Shown in pieces: positions 1 through 7,670 of a DNA stretch of 41,173 nucleotides. How positions within the stretch are numbered: position 1 is the first letter of the stretch; each line of letters starts with the position of its first letter. Position numbers and translations under genes: made by a program. The notes under the pieces are model-generated. The model saw only the letters and a list, made by a program, of their open reading frames with translations. It did no database searches and was not told the origin of the DNA. Origin of the DNA: Microcoleaceae cyanobacterium MO_207.B10 (lineage in GTDB: Bacteria > Cyanobacteriota > Cyanobacteriia > Cyanobacteriales > Microcoleaceae); NCBI GenBank assembly GCA_030064835.1, contig JASJEE010000051.1:1-41173 (forward strand). Direction: 5' to 3'.

Positions 1-1
1 A

Positions 2-150
2 TATAGCGTTTCTCAAGCTTATGAGGTACATCTATCTTTAATTTCTTTTCTATTCCTTATTCCCTATTCCTTTTTCCTTATTCCTTTTTCCCTGTTCCCT
101 GTTCCCTAAAACCTAGAATGTTGTAGCTCACCAGCATGGGAATTGCTATA
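2..150. repeat. MITE-like dispersed element, left copy
   Basis: The element opens with TATAGCGTTTCTCAAGCT followed by TATGAGGTAC, and closes with CATGGGAATTGCTATA. The same two ends occur in the same orientation at 40933-41061. The ends are imperfect inverted repeats of each other (GAGGTAC near one end, GTAGCTCA or GTACCTCA near the other). The middle is a pyrimidine-rich run of TTCCCTA/TTCCCTG-type heptamers that differs between the two copies. No coding potential. It could be a non-autonomous transposable element with a hypervariable core; the mobilising transposase is not in the window. Confidence 0.6.
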
Positions 151-243
151 TTTAATATTAAATATTCGGTAAGCTATAGCAAAGAAAGAGTTATTTAGGA
201 GATAGACTGATGATTTTTGCCACTATTTCCTGTTACCGAAAAA

Positions 244-369
244 TTCAGGTATAAAGTCTCTCCATTCATGGATAAAAAGCGGAGCTTTGCGTCAGCAAAA
301 CGCCATATCCAATCGACCAAGAGAAGAAAAAAAATCCTTGAGCGCCATCCTCTTTTTTATCAGGAGAGG
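244..369 (+). repeat. Dispersed element copy 1, carrying a nested hairpin insertion
   Basis: It begins TTCAGGTATAAAGTCTCTCC and ends CATCCTCTTTTTTATCAGG-AGAGG. A shorter version of the same element lies at 9406-9485, and a degenerate copy lies on the minus strand at 36387-36440. Relative to those, this copy has about 40 extra bases near 275-315. The extra bases form a hairpin around TTTGC-GTCA-GCAAA (about 286-299), which suggests one repeat inserted into another. No coding content. Confidence 0.5.
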
Positions 370-451
370 ATTGAAAAGCTAAGGACTTGATTACTCTATA
401 TCCTGATGTTTATTACTATTTCATGCTGTTTTTCCTTCTTTACCAAAACCA

Positions 452-531
452 GGAGGTCAAAAGCCTCCCCTTTTAAGGGGATGAAAAAAATATTTAACTC
501 AGTATTTCAAGCCTCCGAGTTTAGTCGGAGG
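452..531. repeat. Pair of short palindromic hairpins downstream of gshB
   Basis: Two hairpins lie 30 bases apart: TCCCCTTTTAAGGGGA (466-481) and CCTCCGA / TCGGAGG (512-518 and 525-531, six-base loop). They could help end gshB transcription coming from the right, but neither is followed by a T-run on that strand. Paired hairpins of this sort also occur at the ends of IS200/IS605-type elements. No transposase is present, so that reading is speculative. The rest of 1-642 holds only repeats. Confidence 0.4.
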
Positions 532-623
532 TTCACTCTCTACTGATAACTGATAACTGACAACTGAAATGACCTACTCCCTATTCCCTAATTTTGACTT
601 TTGAATTTTAACTTTTGACTTGA

Positions 624-652
624 CTTCCCTATTCCCTATTCCCTATTCCCTA
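624..652. repeat. Heptanucleotide repeat (TTCCCTA)n overlapping the gshB 3' end
   Basis: About four units of the heptamer TTCCCTA run from 625 to 652. The last units overlap the end of gshB: the stop codon and final two codons (Arg-Glu-stop, 643-651) are read from the repeat on the minus strand. Related short repeats are at 1-110, 23000-23041, 28524-28593, 32717-32744 and 40332-40366. Such short tandemly repeated repetitive sequences are common in filamentous cyanobacteria. Confidence 0.75.
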
Positions 653-1611
653 ATTTTATCAATTACCCATTCTATTACTTTTTTCCCCAGATTAACATTA
701 TCAAGTAAATCAATTTCTCTAATTCCTGTTGGACTGGTAACATTAACCTCTGTAAGATAACCACCAATCACATCTATACCAACAAAATATAAACCATCTG
801 CTATTAATTTAGGTGCTAAATACTCACAAATTTCATATTCTCGTTCGGTAATTTCTGTTTTTGCGACTCGTCCACCAACTGCCATATTACCTCTAAATTC
901 TTTGCCAGTGGGAATCCGATTTACTGCTCCAATTGCTTTCCCATTTAGCATAATAATTCGTTTATCACCTTCTTTTGCAGCAGGTAAAAATGTCTGACAC
1001 ATTACAGGTTCTTTACCCTGTTTTGTGCTAATTTCTATGAGAGAATTAAAGTTGCGATCTGTATGTTCCAAAAACAAAATTCCTTCTCCAGCTTTTCCTC
1101 CCAAAGGTTTTAAAACTGCTGCTGTCTTCGACTCGACAAACTCTCTAATTACTTGTTTATCTTGACTAACAATTGTCTCTGGAATTGCCTCTGTAAATTG
1201 TAAAGCATACATTTTTTCATTAGCAGTTCTTAACCCGTGGGGAGAATTAATTACTAAAGTTTTTTCTGGGTTAATATAGTCGAGCAAATAAGTAGCATAA
1301 AGATAAGGAATTGTCACTGGTGGGTCTTTCCGCATAAATACGGCATCCATTGAATCTAAAGGTTGTCTAATTGCCTTACCAAGGTCATACCAAGGATTAC
1401 TTGCTACCCAGTGATTTTCTACTCTTTCTACTGGCATTAAATGAACTCGTCGTAGGGTTGCCCAAGTTGTACCATTAATAACAGTTAATTGGTGCATTTC
1501 TGTCACCCAAACTTCGTGACCAAATTCTTGCACTGCTTCCATAATAGCCACGCTAGTGTCGTGACCGGGATTCAGTTTTTCTATGGGGTCAATGATGAAT
1601 GCAAATTTCAT
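643..1611 (-). CDS. gshB: Glutathione synthetase
   Basis: Cytoplasmic ATP-dependent ligase that joins gamma-glutamylcysteine to glycine, the second step of glutathione synthesis. The 322-residue length is normal for the bacterial enzyme. The N-terminus (MKFAFIIDPIEKLNPGHDTS) is the typical GshB opening. The central lid segment (LKPLGGKAGEGILFLE) and the C-terminal ATP-grasp signature (GLYFVGIDVIGGYLTEVNVT, then SPTGIREID) are intact. It starts at ATG 1611. It lies downstream of grxC on the same strand with a 311-base spacer, the common cyanobacterial grxC-gshB order, which couples glutathione synthesis to a glutathione-dependent oxidoreductase. Oddity: the last two codons and the stop are supplied by a TTCCCTA heptamer repeat. 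Confidence 0.96.
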   Translation of the reverse strand: MKFAFIIDPIEKLNPGHDTSVAIMEAVQEFGHEVWVTEMHQLTVINGTTWATLRRVHLMPVERVENHWVASNPWYDLGKAIRQPLDSMDAVFMRKDPPVTIPYLYATYLLDYINPEKTLVINSPHGLRTANEKMYALQFTEAIPETIVSQDKQVIREFVESKTAAVLKPLGGKAGEGILFLEHTDRNFNSLIEISTKQGKEPVMCQTFLPAAKEGDKRIIMLNGKAIGAVNRIPTGKEFRGNMAVGGRVAKTEITEREYEICEYLAPKLIADGLYFVGIDVIGGYLTEVNVTSPTGIREIDLLDNVNLGKKVIEWVIDKIRE

Positions 1612-1922
1612 CTTTTTAGTTTATTAGTTAATATTTAAAGTCATAAATGTCAGAGCAAAAATCTAGCCTGAAGGGCAGAGTTTAAATAATTAGAAAAAAC
1701 TTGCCCCCAGACAATAATAATCGGTCGGTAATTAGAAAGTAAAATTACTACTACTGAGACCTATAATATAGCGCTACGCCCAAGTCAGAAGGTTTTCCCC
1801 TGCGCGGAGGCGGGGGTGAGAAGCAATCTCTAACTGAGTTTTTCCTGCGGAAATGTTTCCCTACGGGATGCTACATAAAAGCAAACAGTATTTGGTAATG
1901 TCCACGCTCTTTGGTTCGACCG
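1612..1922. other. grxC-gshB spacer with dispersed-repeat debris
   Basis: This 311-base stretch has no gene. It contains GC-rich fragments unlike the surrounding AT-rich DNA: a CTGCGCGGAGGCGGGGGTGA segment near 1801, and TTTCCTGCGGAAATG (about 1841-1855) followed by TTTCCCTACGGGATGC. The TTCCTGCGGAA core recurs at 7291-7305 and, as the complement, at 33048-33060. I see no tRNA or terminator. A gshB promoter could lie here but I cannot point to one. Confidence 0.45.
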
Positions 1923-2180
1923 CTATACCTCTAGAAGTTGGTCTAGTTTTCCTTTAGCTTCCAGTCCATATATGTCGTCACAACCACCAATATGTTGGTC
2001 ATTGATGAAGATTTGGGGCAGAGTCCGACGTCCATTTGCCCTTGTGGCCATCTTTCCCCGTTCTTCTTCATCGCCATCTATGGTATATTCTATGTAGTCT
2101 ACCTGCTTTTTATCCAAGAGGGCCTTAGCGCGTATACAAAACGGACAGGTTGACCAGGTATAAATTTCTACGTTAGCCAT
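1923..2180 (-). CDS. grxC: Glutaredoxin 3 (dithiol CPFC type)
   Basis: Small cytoplasmic thiol-disulfide oxidoreductase that uses glutathione to reduce disulfides and mixed disulfides. The 85-residue protein has the thioredoxin fold order beta-CPFC-helix, with active-site Cys12 and Cys15 (TWSTCPFCIRAKALL). It also has the cis-Pro region TLPQIFIND and the glutathione-binding GGCDD motif near residue 66. Start is ATG 2180. It precedes gshB on the minus strand, so enzyme and substrate supply are adjacent. Nothing is missing compared with family members. Confidence in family is very high; the Grx3 versus other Grx subclass is by the CPFC motif and length. Confidence 0.95.
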   Translation of the reverse strand: MANVEIYTWSTCPFCIRAKALLDKKQVDYIEYTIDGDEEERGKMATRANGRRTLPQIFINDQHIGGCDDIYGLEAKGKLDQLLEV

Positions 2181-2323
2181 AATAGATTATCCATAAGCAA
2201 TATTTCTTAACTAATTTTAATATTAATTTGGTATTTGAGTGGTATTTGAGAAAAAATTTAGATTTTCTAATCAGAAAATTGAAACAATGGGGAGAGCATA
2301 AAATTATTCCTCCCCTAAAATTA

Positions 2324-2350
2324 ATGGCGTTGCTGAATACTGGGATAATT
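2324..2350. repeat. Repeat fragment GGCGTTGCTGAAT
   Basis: The 13-mer GGCGTTGCTGAAT occurs here (about 2325) and again at about 38811, each followed by different sequence. It resembles an end fragment of a dispersed cyanobacterial element. It lies in the 276-base spacer between grxC and hflX, where the short ORFs on both strands look spurious. Confidence 0.3.
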
Positions 2351-2456
2351 TCGGCTGACACGGGGATTATGGTTTCTGCTCGGACGACAAAATCATCTCG
2401 CAATTATGCAATGCCAATTAATTATTTATTGAATATTTAAGCGATCGACAATTTGA

Positions 2457-4190
2457 TTATGAAGTAGTAACATAATCAATTAATTGTGCCAATCGTTGAC
2501 GCAAAGTTTCTAAACCAAGAGCTTTAGATGCAGAAATAAATACCGCCATCGGATACTCTTCGTGAGCTAATTTTAAAGTTTCTCCATTTGCTTGATCGAT
2601 TTTATTAAAAGCGATTAATGCTGGTCCTGGAGTTTCTGGCATTTCTCTCAAAATAGTCATTACAGAATGTATTTGACTTTGCCAAGCAGGATGAGACAAA
2701 TCTACCAAATGAAGCAACGCATCCGCATCCGTAACTTCCTCAAGAGTTGCCCGAAAAGCATCTATTAAAGCGGGGGGAAGTTCGTGAATAAATCCCACCG
2801 TATCTGTTAGCACAATAGTGCTTGGTTCTCCTGTAACAGCATCAGGAATTACAAGACGACGGGTGGTGGGGTCTAAAGTAGCAAATAATTGGTCTTCAGC
2901 GTACACTTCTGAGTTGGTAAGTGTATTCAATAATGTAGATTTACCAGCATTAGTGTAACCGACGATCGCCACTGTTGGTACTTCTTGATGTTGCCGCCGT
3001 TGGCGAAGACGAGAACGATGAGCTTGCAGTTGGTTGACTTCTTTCTGTAGCCGTGATACGCGCTGTTGAATTGCCCGACGTTCTGTTTCTAGTTTGGTTT
3101 CACCGGGACCTCTAGTACCGATACCGCCACCAAGACGAGACATAGCTTGACCTCGACCTGTCAAGCGTGGAATCGTGTATTCTAGTTGAGCGAGTTCAAC
3201 CTGCAGTTTTCCGGCGCGAGATTGAGCGCGTTGAGCGAAAATGTCTAGAATGACTTCGGTACGGTCTACCACTCTCACACCAATTTTGGTTTCTAGGTTA
3301 CGAACTTGCGCCGGGGAAAGGTCGCGGTCAAATACAACCAGATTTGCACCTACAGTTTGAGCGTTAAGAGCGATTTCTTGAACTTTACCCTCTCCCACCA
3401 CTGTTTGAGGATGGGGTCGCGATCGATTCTGTCTAATTGTGCTGACTACCACACCTCCTGCAGTATCAACCAGTCTTACCAATTCTGCTAATCCATCTTC
3501 AAATTGCTGGTTGGTCATGCGGTCTACTTTCAGCCCCACCAACAAAACTGTATCTCGATCTGAATCGACTTCTTGAGCTACAAATTCTCGTTCAAATTCT
3601 GCTTCTAAATCTTCGATAAAGTCGATAAAGTCTTGTTTGGCGAGCATATCTAAACTCAGAGGTGGTGAGACACTCCAGAAATTGAGTTCTTGAATATTTT
3701 GGGTGTCTGTATCTGTGTTTTGTTGGGTTTGAGTCGGTAGTAGGTGAGCTAAGTAGGTCTGTTTAATATAACCTGTAGCTCCACCACCACGACGTTTAAA
3801 TCCTTCCCCTGTGAGGGTTAACATCACCATAGCATCGAGTCGTTGAATCACCATTGCAGTCAGAGCTGCTTGGGATGGTGCTTCTGGTTTGAGGTTAGTG
3901 GTGATACAACGAATACCACTAAGGCGACTTGCACCATAACGTGGTAGTTCTAGTGGTGGTATTTGAGTTTGATGGGGAGTACCAATACTTACCCTGATAA
4001 TTTGTCCGCGACGGTTGATATAGACGCAGACTGGTTGGCCAACTTCTGTGCTGATCGATGCGACTCTTTGGGCGAATTCCTGGGTGGTTAAGCAATCCCC
4101 TGGCAGTCGCTGATGGTAAAGCTTTTGCAGTTGTTTCAGTTGGCTGGATTTGAGACCTTGAAGATTTCCGTAGATGGTTTCGATAGGCAT
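2457..4190 (-). CDS. hflX: GTPase HflX (long cyanobacterial form)
   Basis: Ribosome-associated GTPase of the Obg/HflX superfamily; the family splits stalled or stress-inactivated 70S ribosomes. The 577-residue protein has about 200 extra N-terminal residues compared with the usual roughly 430-residue form. Next come the HflX nucleotide-binding N-domain (GLKVDRMTNQQFEDGLAELV, VVGEGKVQEI), the glycine-rich loop (GGGIGTRGPGETKLETERR), a basic coiled-coil helix (HRSRLRQRRQHQ) and the G domain. In the G domain are a P-loop GYTNAGKST near residue 410, G3 DTVGF and G4 NKID. Start ATG 4190 is preceded by a small hairpin. Monocistronic by spacing. Identity is firm; the role of the extension is unknown. 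Confidence 0.95.
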   Translation of the reverse strand: MPIETIYGNLQGLKSSQLKQLQKLYHQRLPGDCLTTQEFAQRVASISTEVGQPVCVYINRRGQIIRVSIGTPHQTQIPPLELPRYGASRLSGIRCITTNLKPEAPSQAALTAMVIQRLDAMVMLTLTGEGFKRRGGGATGYIKQTYLAHLLPTQTQQNTDTDTQNIQELNFWSVSPPLSLDMLAKQDFIDFIEDLEAEFEREFVAQEVDSDRDTVLLVGLKVDRMTNQQFEDGLAELVRLVDTAGGVVVSTIRQNRSRPHPQTVVGEGKVQEIALNAQTVGANLVVFDRDLSPAQVRNLETKIGVRVVDRTEVILDIFAQRAQSRAGKLQVELAQLEYTIPRLTGRGQAMSRLGGGIGTRGPGETKLETERRAIQQRVSRLQKEVNQLQAHRSRLRQRRQHQEVPTVAIVGYTNAGKSTLLNTLTNSEVYAEDQLFATLDPTTRRLVIPDAVTGEPSTIVLTDTVGFIHELPPALIDAFRATLEEVTDADALLHLVDLSHPAWQSQIHSVMTILREMPETPGPALIAFNKIDQANGETLKLAHEEYPMAVFISASKALGLETLRQRLAQLIDYVTTS

Positions 4191-4194
4191 TCAT

Positions 4195-4213
4195 AGCCAC
4201 TTTTTCGTGGCCC
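4195..4213 (-). promoter_or_regulatory. Small hairpin just upstream of the hflX start
   Basis: On the coding strand, GGCCACGAAAAAGTGGCT can fold with stem GCCAC/GTGGC and an A-rich loop. It ends four bases before the ATG. It covers the place where a Shine-Dalgarno would sit, so it could limit initiation. This is inference from sequence only; the stem is short. Confidence 0.3.
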
Positions 4214-4345
4214 CTCTGTATACGACTTTGGAGTAGCTAAGTATAAATATTCTATTATAGTCAGAATTTTTGATATCAACTAGGTGGTAGGTTATGGATG
4301 CTTGGTTTTTAGAGCGAGTCTTGTATTCAAAACAGTAAAAAATCA

Positions 4346-4921
4346 CTACCAAATTACTGACATATCTAAGACAAATTCTGGTAAAATATCCTCACCAGAT
4401 AATGTTTGAGGGGAGTCTAATATTTCCACATCTTTACCAAGACGATAAATTTCTACTTGCCGATTTTTCCGATTAATTAACCAACCTAACTTCATCCCGT
4501 TTTCTTGATATTCTTTCATTTTGGTTTGAGTTTCGGATAAGCTATCCGAAGGTGACATTAATTCCACTAAAAAATCAGGGCAAAGAGGTAAAAATTTTGT
4601 TCTTTGTTCGGGAGTTAAACTATTCCATTTTTCAATAGTTATCCAAGAAGCATCGGGAGAACGATTTGCACCATTGGGGAGTTTAAAACCACCAGATGAG
4701 TCGAATACTATTCCTAATTTTGTTTGTCTATTCCAAATTCCTAATTCGACAATAATTTCCGAGTTACTCCTGCTAGTTTCTCCCCCTGTTGGCGACATAA
4801 TAATTAAATCTCCCTTGGCATTTCGTTCAAATTTTAAATTCTTATTTTTTTGACATAGTTGAAAAAATTGTTCGTCTGTCAAGTCAATTACTGAGTCAAA
4901 ATCAATCGTAAAGTTAGTCAT
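4346..4921 (-). CDS. Uma2 family (DUF820) PD-(D/E)XK-fold protein, copy 2
   Basis: The Uma2 family is very abundant in cyanobacteria. It has the restriction-endonuclease fold, but its biological role is not established. The 191-residue protein shows the family landmarks: MSPTGGETS near residue 43, a metal-binding Asp in SPDASW, PDFLVELMSPSDSL (the E of the PD..ExK core), then KMKEYQENGMKLGWLINRKN with the catalytic-type Lys. It lies 19 bases downstream of a near-identical copy (4941-5516) on the same strand. Differences are concentrated at residues 51-72 (SNSEIIVELGIWNRQTKLGI here). Start ATG 4921. Function beyond the fold is unknown. Confidence 0.9.
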   Translation of the reverse strand: MTNFTIDFDSVIDLTDEQFFQLCQKNKNLKFERNAKGDLIIMSPTGGETSRSNSEIIVELGIWNRQTKLGIVFDSSGGFKLPNGANRSPDASWITIEKWNSLTPEQRTKFLPLCPDFLVELMSPSDSLSETQTKMKEYQENGMKLGWLINRKNRQVEIYRLGKDVEILDSPQTLSGEDILPEFVLDMSVIW

Positions 4922-4940
4922 TTTTCTGCTTTCAAGTTAA

Positions 4941-5516
4941 TTACCAAATTACTGACATATCTAATACAAATCCAGGCAAAACATCTTCACCAGATAATGT
5001 TTCAGGAGAATCTAATATTTCCACATCTTTACCCGCACGATAAATTTCTACTTTTTGAGTTTTGCGATTAATTAACCAACCTAATTTCATTCCGTTTGCT
5101 TGATATTCTTTCATTTTGGCTTGAGTTTCGGATAAGCTGTCGGAAGGCGACATTAATTCCACTAAGAAATCGGGGCAAAGAGGTAAAAATTTTGTTCTTT
5201 GTTCGGGAGTTAAACTATTCCATTTTTCAATAATTATCCAAGAAGCATCAGGAGAACGATTTGCACCATTGGGAAGTTTAAAACCACCAGATGAATCAAA
5301 TATTTTACCTAGTTTAGTTTGTGCATTCCAGTTCCATAGTTGAGCGTTTAATCCAGCATTAATATTGCTAGTTTCTCCCCCAGTCGGCGACATAATAATT
5401 AAATCTCCCTTGGCATTTCGTTCAAATTTTAAATTCTTATTTTTTTGACATAGTTGAAAGAATTGTTCGTCTGTCAGGTCAACAACTGAATCAAAGTTGA
5501 TAGTATAACTATTCAT
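4941..5516 (-). CDS. Uma2 family (DUF820) PD-(D/E)XK-fold protein, copy 1
   Basis: Upstream member of a tandem pair, 191 residues. All fold landmarks are intact: MSPTGGETS, SPDASW, PDFLVELMSPSDSL and KMKEYQANGMKLGWLINRKT. It matches the downstream copy almost residue for residue, apart from the first ten residues, residues 51-72 (NINAGLNAQLWNWNAQTKLG here) and some scattered changes near the C-terminus (QKVEIYRAGKDVEI). Start ATG 5516. The pair is probably co-transcribed (19-base gap). Tandem amplification is usual for this family. Whether it cuts nucleic acid is not known. Confidence 0.9.
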   Translation of the reverse strand: MNSYTINFDSVVDLTDEQFFQLCQKNKNLKFERNAKGDLIIMSPTGGETSNINAGLNAQLWNWNAQTKLGKIFDSSGGFKLPNGANRSPDASWIIIEKWNSLTPEQRTKFLPLCPDFLVELMSPSDSLSETQAKMKEYQANGMKLGWLINRKTQKVEIYRAGKDVEILDSPETLSGEDVLPGFVLDMSVIW

Positions 5517-5544
5517 AGTTTAGTAATTTATGTGAAATATTAAG

Positions 5545-5659
5545 TCTAGTAGTAGACTGACACGCCTCAAACTGTGCAATAGATTTTTGCTTCTAGGTGT
5601 TTTTGTTTCCTCTCTCTTTTTGTAAATCGCTATTTTAGCTGTGTCGGTCCACTACTGGA
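5545..5659. repeat. MITE-like element with 19-base terminal inverted repeats
   Basis: The left end TCTAGTAGTAGACTGACAC (5545-5563) is mirrored by GTGTCGGTCCACTACTGGA (5641-5659), matching at 16 of 19 positions. The 115-base unit has no ORF and sits between the first Uma2 gene and the kinase gene. The length and terminal repeats fit a miniature inverted-repeat transposable element. No clear target duplication was seen. Confidence 0.5.
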
Positions 5660-5684
5660 TATGAATGTTAGACGGCTGAAACCG

Positions 5685-7100
5685 CTATATATTAAACTCT
5701 AAAAATCTCTGGACGAGATAAGACTTTATATTGTAATCACGCTCCCACTGTGGACGCATTCCTACAGGTAGGTGTCCAATGAAATGTGTGTCGAGACTAA
5801 AAGTTAAGTTATCCCAGTACAACCATTTTCCTCTTTGATTCCATCCAACTTTATTACAGAAAGCTTCCCATATTTGCCGATCATACTCCCTCGTACCACC
5901 CACACTCTGATAAATTCGCTTTTGCACAGAAAAGCCAAATTTACCATTACTATATTTTACCCAGAGTTGATTAATAATGCAGAGGTCTTCACAAGGAAAA
6001 TTATCTATATCTTCTATTCTCAGCCAACCTTCCTGAACTCGTCTTGCAACTTTCAAAATACAGCGCTCAGTTTCCTCATCTGCTTCTTTCCAATTTGCTT
6101 CCGCTAATAAGTCATGTAACTTTTCATAGTTCACTCCTCTAGCTGAAACCAAAGGTACATTATTAGAAACAAAATTTCGTGAAAATTGTTGATTTTTTTG
6201 AGTAGTAGAAACAGCATAACTACTCAACTTTAAATCAGCTAAAACATTCTCAACATTCTGATAACGTTGCTTCGGTTTTTGTTCAACTAAACCATCCAAA
6301 ATTTTACCCAATTCATCACTCACAAAATTTCCATTTAAATAATCTCGCCATACCCATTTACTTTCCATTACATCATATAGATCGAACTGAGTCATCTGAG
6401 TTAATAAATGCAAACAAACTACACCTAAACTATATAGATCGCTCCCAGAGTTTGCCTTTCCCATAGACTGTTCTGGGGCACTATATTTTGCCGAACCAAT
6501 AACTGTTCCTGTCACAGTCAAACCTTGGTTTTTCGGTATAACTTTAGCCGAGCCAAAGTCAACTAAAACTAACTTTTTATCTGCTTCTCTCCTAATAATA
6601 TTCTCCGGTTTTATATCCCGATGAATTACATTATGACTGTGAACAAACTGCAAAACAGATAATAAGTCTATTAACAATTCTCGAATCTGACTTTCATTAA
6701 AAACTCCATGATTATCTAATTCTTGTTGCAGAGTTTCTCCCTTAATAAATTCCTGTACTAAATATTGACGACTATCCGCAGTAAATTTAGCATAAAGTTC
6801 CGGAATTTGTGGATGCTTTCCTAACAACTCCAACCTTTCTGCTTCCTGTGCAAATAACTCGGCAGCTTTTGCCACAGTTTCCGTTCCTTGTGCTTGAGGA
6901 AGAAACTGTTTAATCACACAAAAAGGTTTAGAAGGTTTAAACTCATCTACTGCTAAAAAAGTTCGACCAAAACCACCTTGTCCGAGAATACTTTTTGCCC
7001 AATAACGCTCTACAAGTAATAGTTTATCTCCACATTTTTGACAGAATTGAAAATTATCGGGATTAATAGTTAGACATTCTGGGTTGAGACATTGAGACAT
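5685..7100 (-). CDS. Serine/threonine protein kinase with C-terminal GUN4 domain
   Basis: A 471-residue protein in three parts. First is a zinc-ribbon-like N-terminus with four Cys (positions 4, 9, 20, 23). Next is a complete Hanks-type kinase domain (about 33-300): Gly loop GQGGFGRT, Lys in CVIKQF, catalytic HRDIKPENI, DFGSAK and APEQ. Last is a GUN4 domain (about 330-470: LLAEANWKEADEET, GWLRIEDIDNFPCEDL, WVKYSNGKFGFSVQ). GUN4 binds protoporphyrin and Mg-protoporphyrin and stimulates Mg-chelatase, so the fusion may link tetrapyrrole status to phosphorylation (inference). There is no transmembrane segment. I chose ATG 7100 because the upstream in-frame extension to a TTG at 7151 runs through a palindromic repeat, and the Cys-rich start is the usual beginning of these kinases. 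Confidence 0.92.
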   Translation of the reverse strand: MSQCLNPECLTINPDNFQFCQKCGDKLLLVERYWAKSILGQGGFGRTFLAVDEFKPSKPFCVIKQFLPQAQGTETVAKAAELFAQEAERLELLGKHPQIPELYAKFTADSRQYLVQEFIKGETLQQELDNHGVFNESQIRELLIDLLSVLQFVHSHNVIHRDIKPENIIRREADKKLVLVDFGSAKVIPKNQGLTVTGTVIGSAKYSAPEQSMGKANSGSDLYSLGVVCLHLLTQMTQFDLYDVMESKWVWRDYLNGNFVSDELGKILDGLVEQKPKQRYQNVENVLADLKLSSYAVSTTQKNQQFSRNFVSNNVPLVSARGVNYEKLHDLLAEANWKEADEETERCILKVARRVQEGWLRIEDIDNFPCEDLCIINQLWVKYSNGKFGFSVQKRIYQSVGGTREYDRQIWEAFCNKVGWNQRGKWLYWDNLTFSLDTHFIGHLPVGMRPQWERDYNIKSYLVQRFLEFNI

Positions 7101-7133
7101 AATGAATAATAAGTTTTCTGATAGAAATTTGTG

Positions 7134-7159
7134 GTAGGATTTGGAGACCAAACCTCTAC
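7134..7159. repeat. Palindromic repeat of the GTAGGGGTTTGG family
   Basis: GTAGGATTTGG, a three-base loop, then CCAAACCTCTAC. It is a degenerate hairpin of the same family as 28671-28699 and 36308-36330. It lies 34 bases upstream of the kinase start codon, so it falls in the presumed 5' leader or promoter region. Confidence 0.5.
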
Positions 7160-7670
7160 TATTTTAACTTATACCATTTCTCAAAAATCCTGCTATATTT
7201 GATTGCATGGAATAGGGACGTTGTATTTAAAGTTCCTACGGTGTCGGAGGTGTGGTGGGGAGAAGTAAACATCAGAATAGTTGTAAGCATTTCCTGCGGA
7301 ATGCGGAGCTAACAGCTATTAGCTGTCAGCTCTCAGGTTTCAGCAATAATACCTCGCCTTTAAAATAAATCTAGAGCTAACTTTTAGACTTTTTTTGTAG
7401 TAAGTTGAATTCTGGTTTAATAATATCCCTGAAGAAAATGGTGGAAATAAAGCTTTTATTCCATATAAATAGCAATAGCTGAAGCCCGCAGTTCCTCCGC
7501 AGGAGGCTTGCTGACGGCTGAATGCTTACGAATCGTTAACATTAACTGGCGAATAATAATTATTAATTGTTAATTATTAATTATTAATTATTAATTGTTA
7601 ATTATTAATTCACCTACCACCTAAAACCTATAAATTGATTTGTAGCAAATATTTATTAAATTGGTATTAT
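7160..7670. repeat. Repeat-rich spacer between the CocE hydrolase and kinase genes
   Basis: No gene. It contains: TAAGCATTTCCTGCGGAAT near 7287, with a relative on the other strand at about 33045-33065; a palindrome around AACAGCTATTAGCTGT (about 7314-7329); a 42-base unit at 7487-7528 (CGCAGTTCCTCCGCAGGAGG then CTTGCTGACGGCTGAATGCT) that is repeated inverted at 32979-33020; and an AT-only tract of TAATTAT heptamers at about 7551-7608. TTTGTAGCAAATATTTATTA then AATTGGTAT (7636-7664) recurs at 11296-11324. Confidence 0.55.

Noticed and set aside
1905-1925. GGTTCGACC as a tRNA T-loop
   Set aside because: No acceptor, D-arm or anticodon structure could be drawn around it.
2173-2440. Overlapping short ORFs between grxC and hflX on both strands
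   Set aside because: No ribosome sites, AT-rich composition, and overlap with a dispersed repeat fragment.
7101-7151. N-terminal extension of the kinase to TTG 7151
   Set aside because: The extension is encoded by a palindromic repeat; the Cys-rich kinase start follows at ATG 7100.
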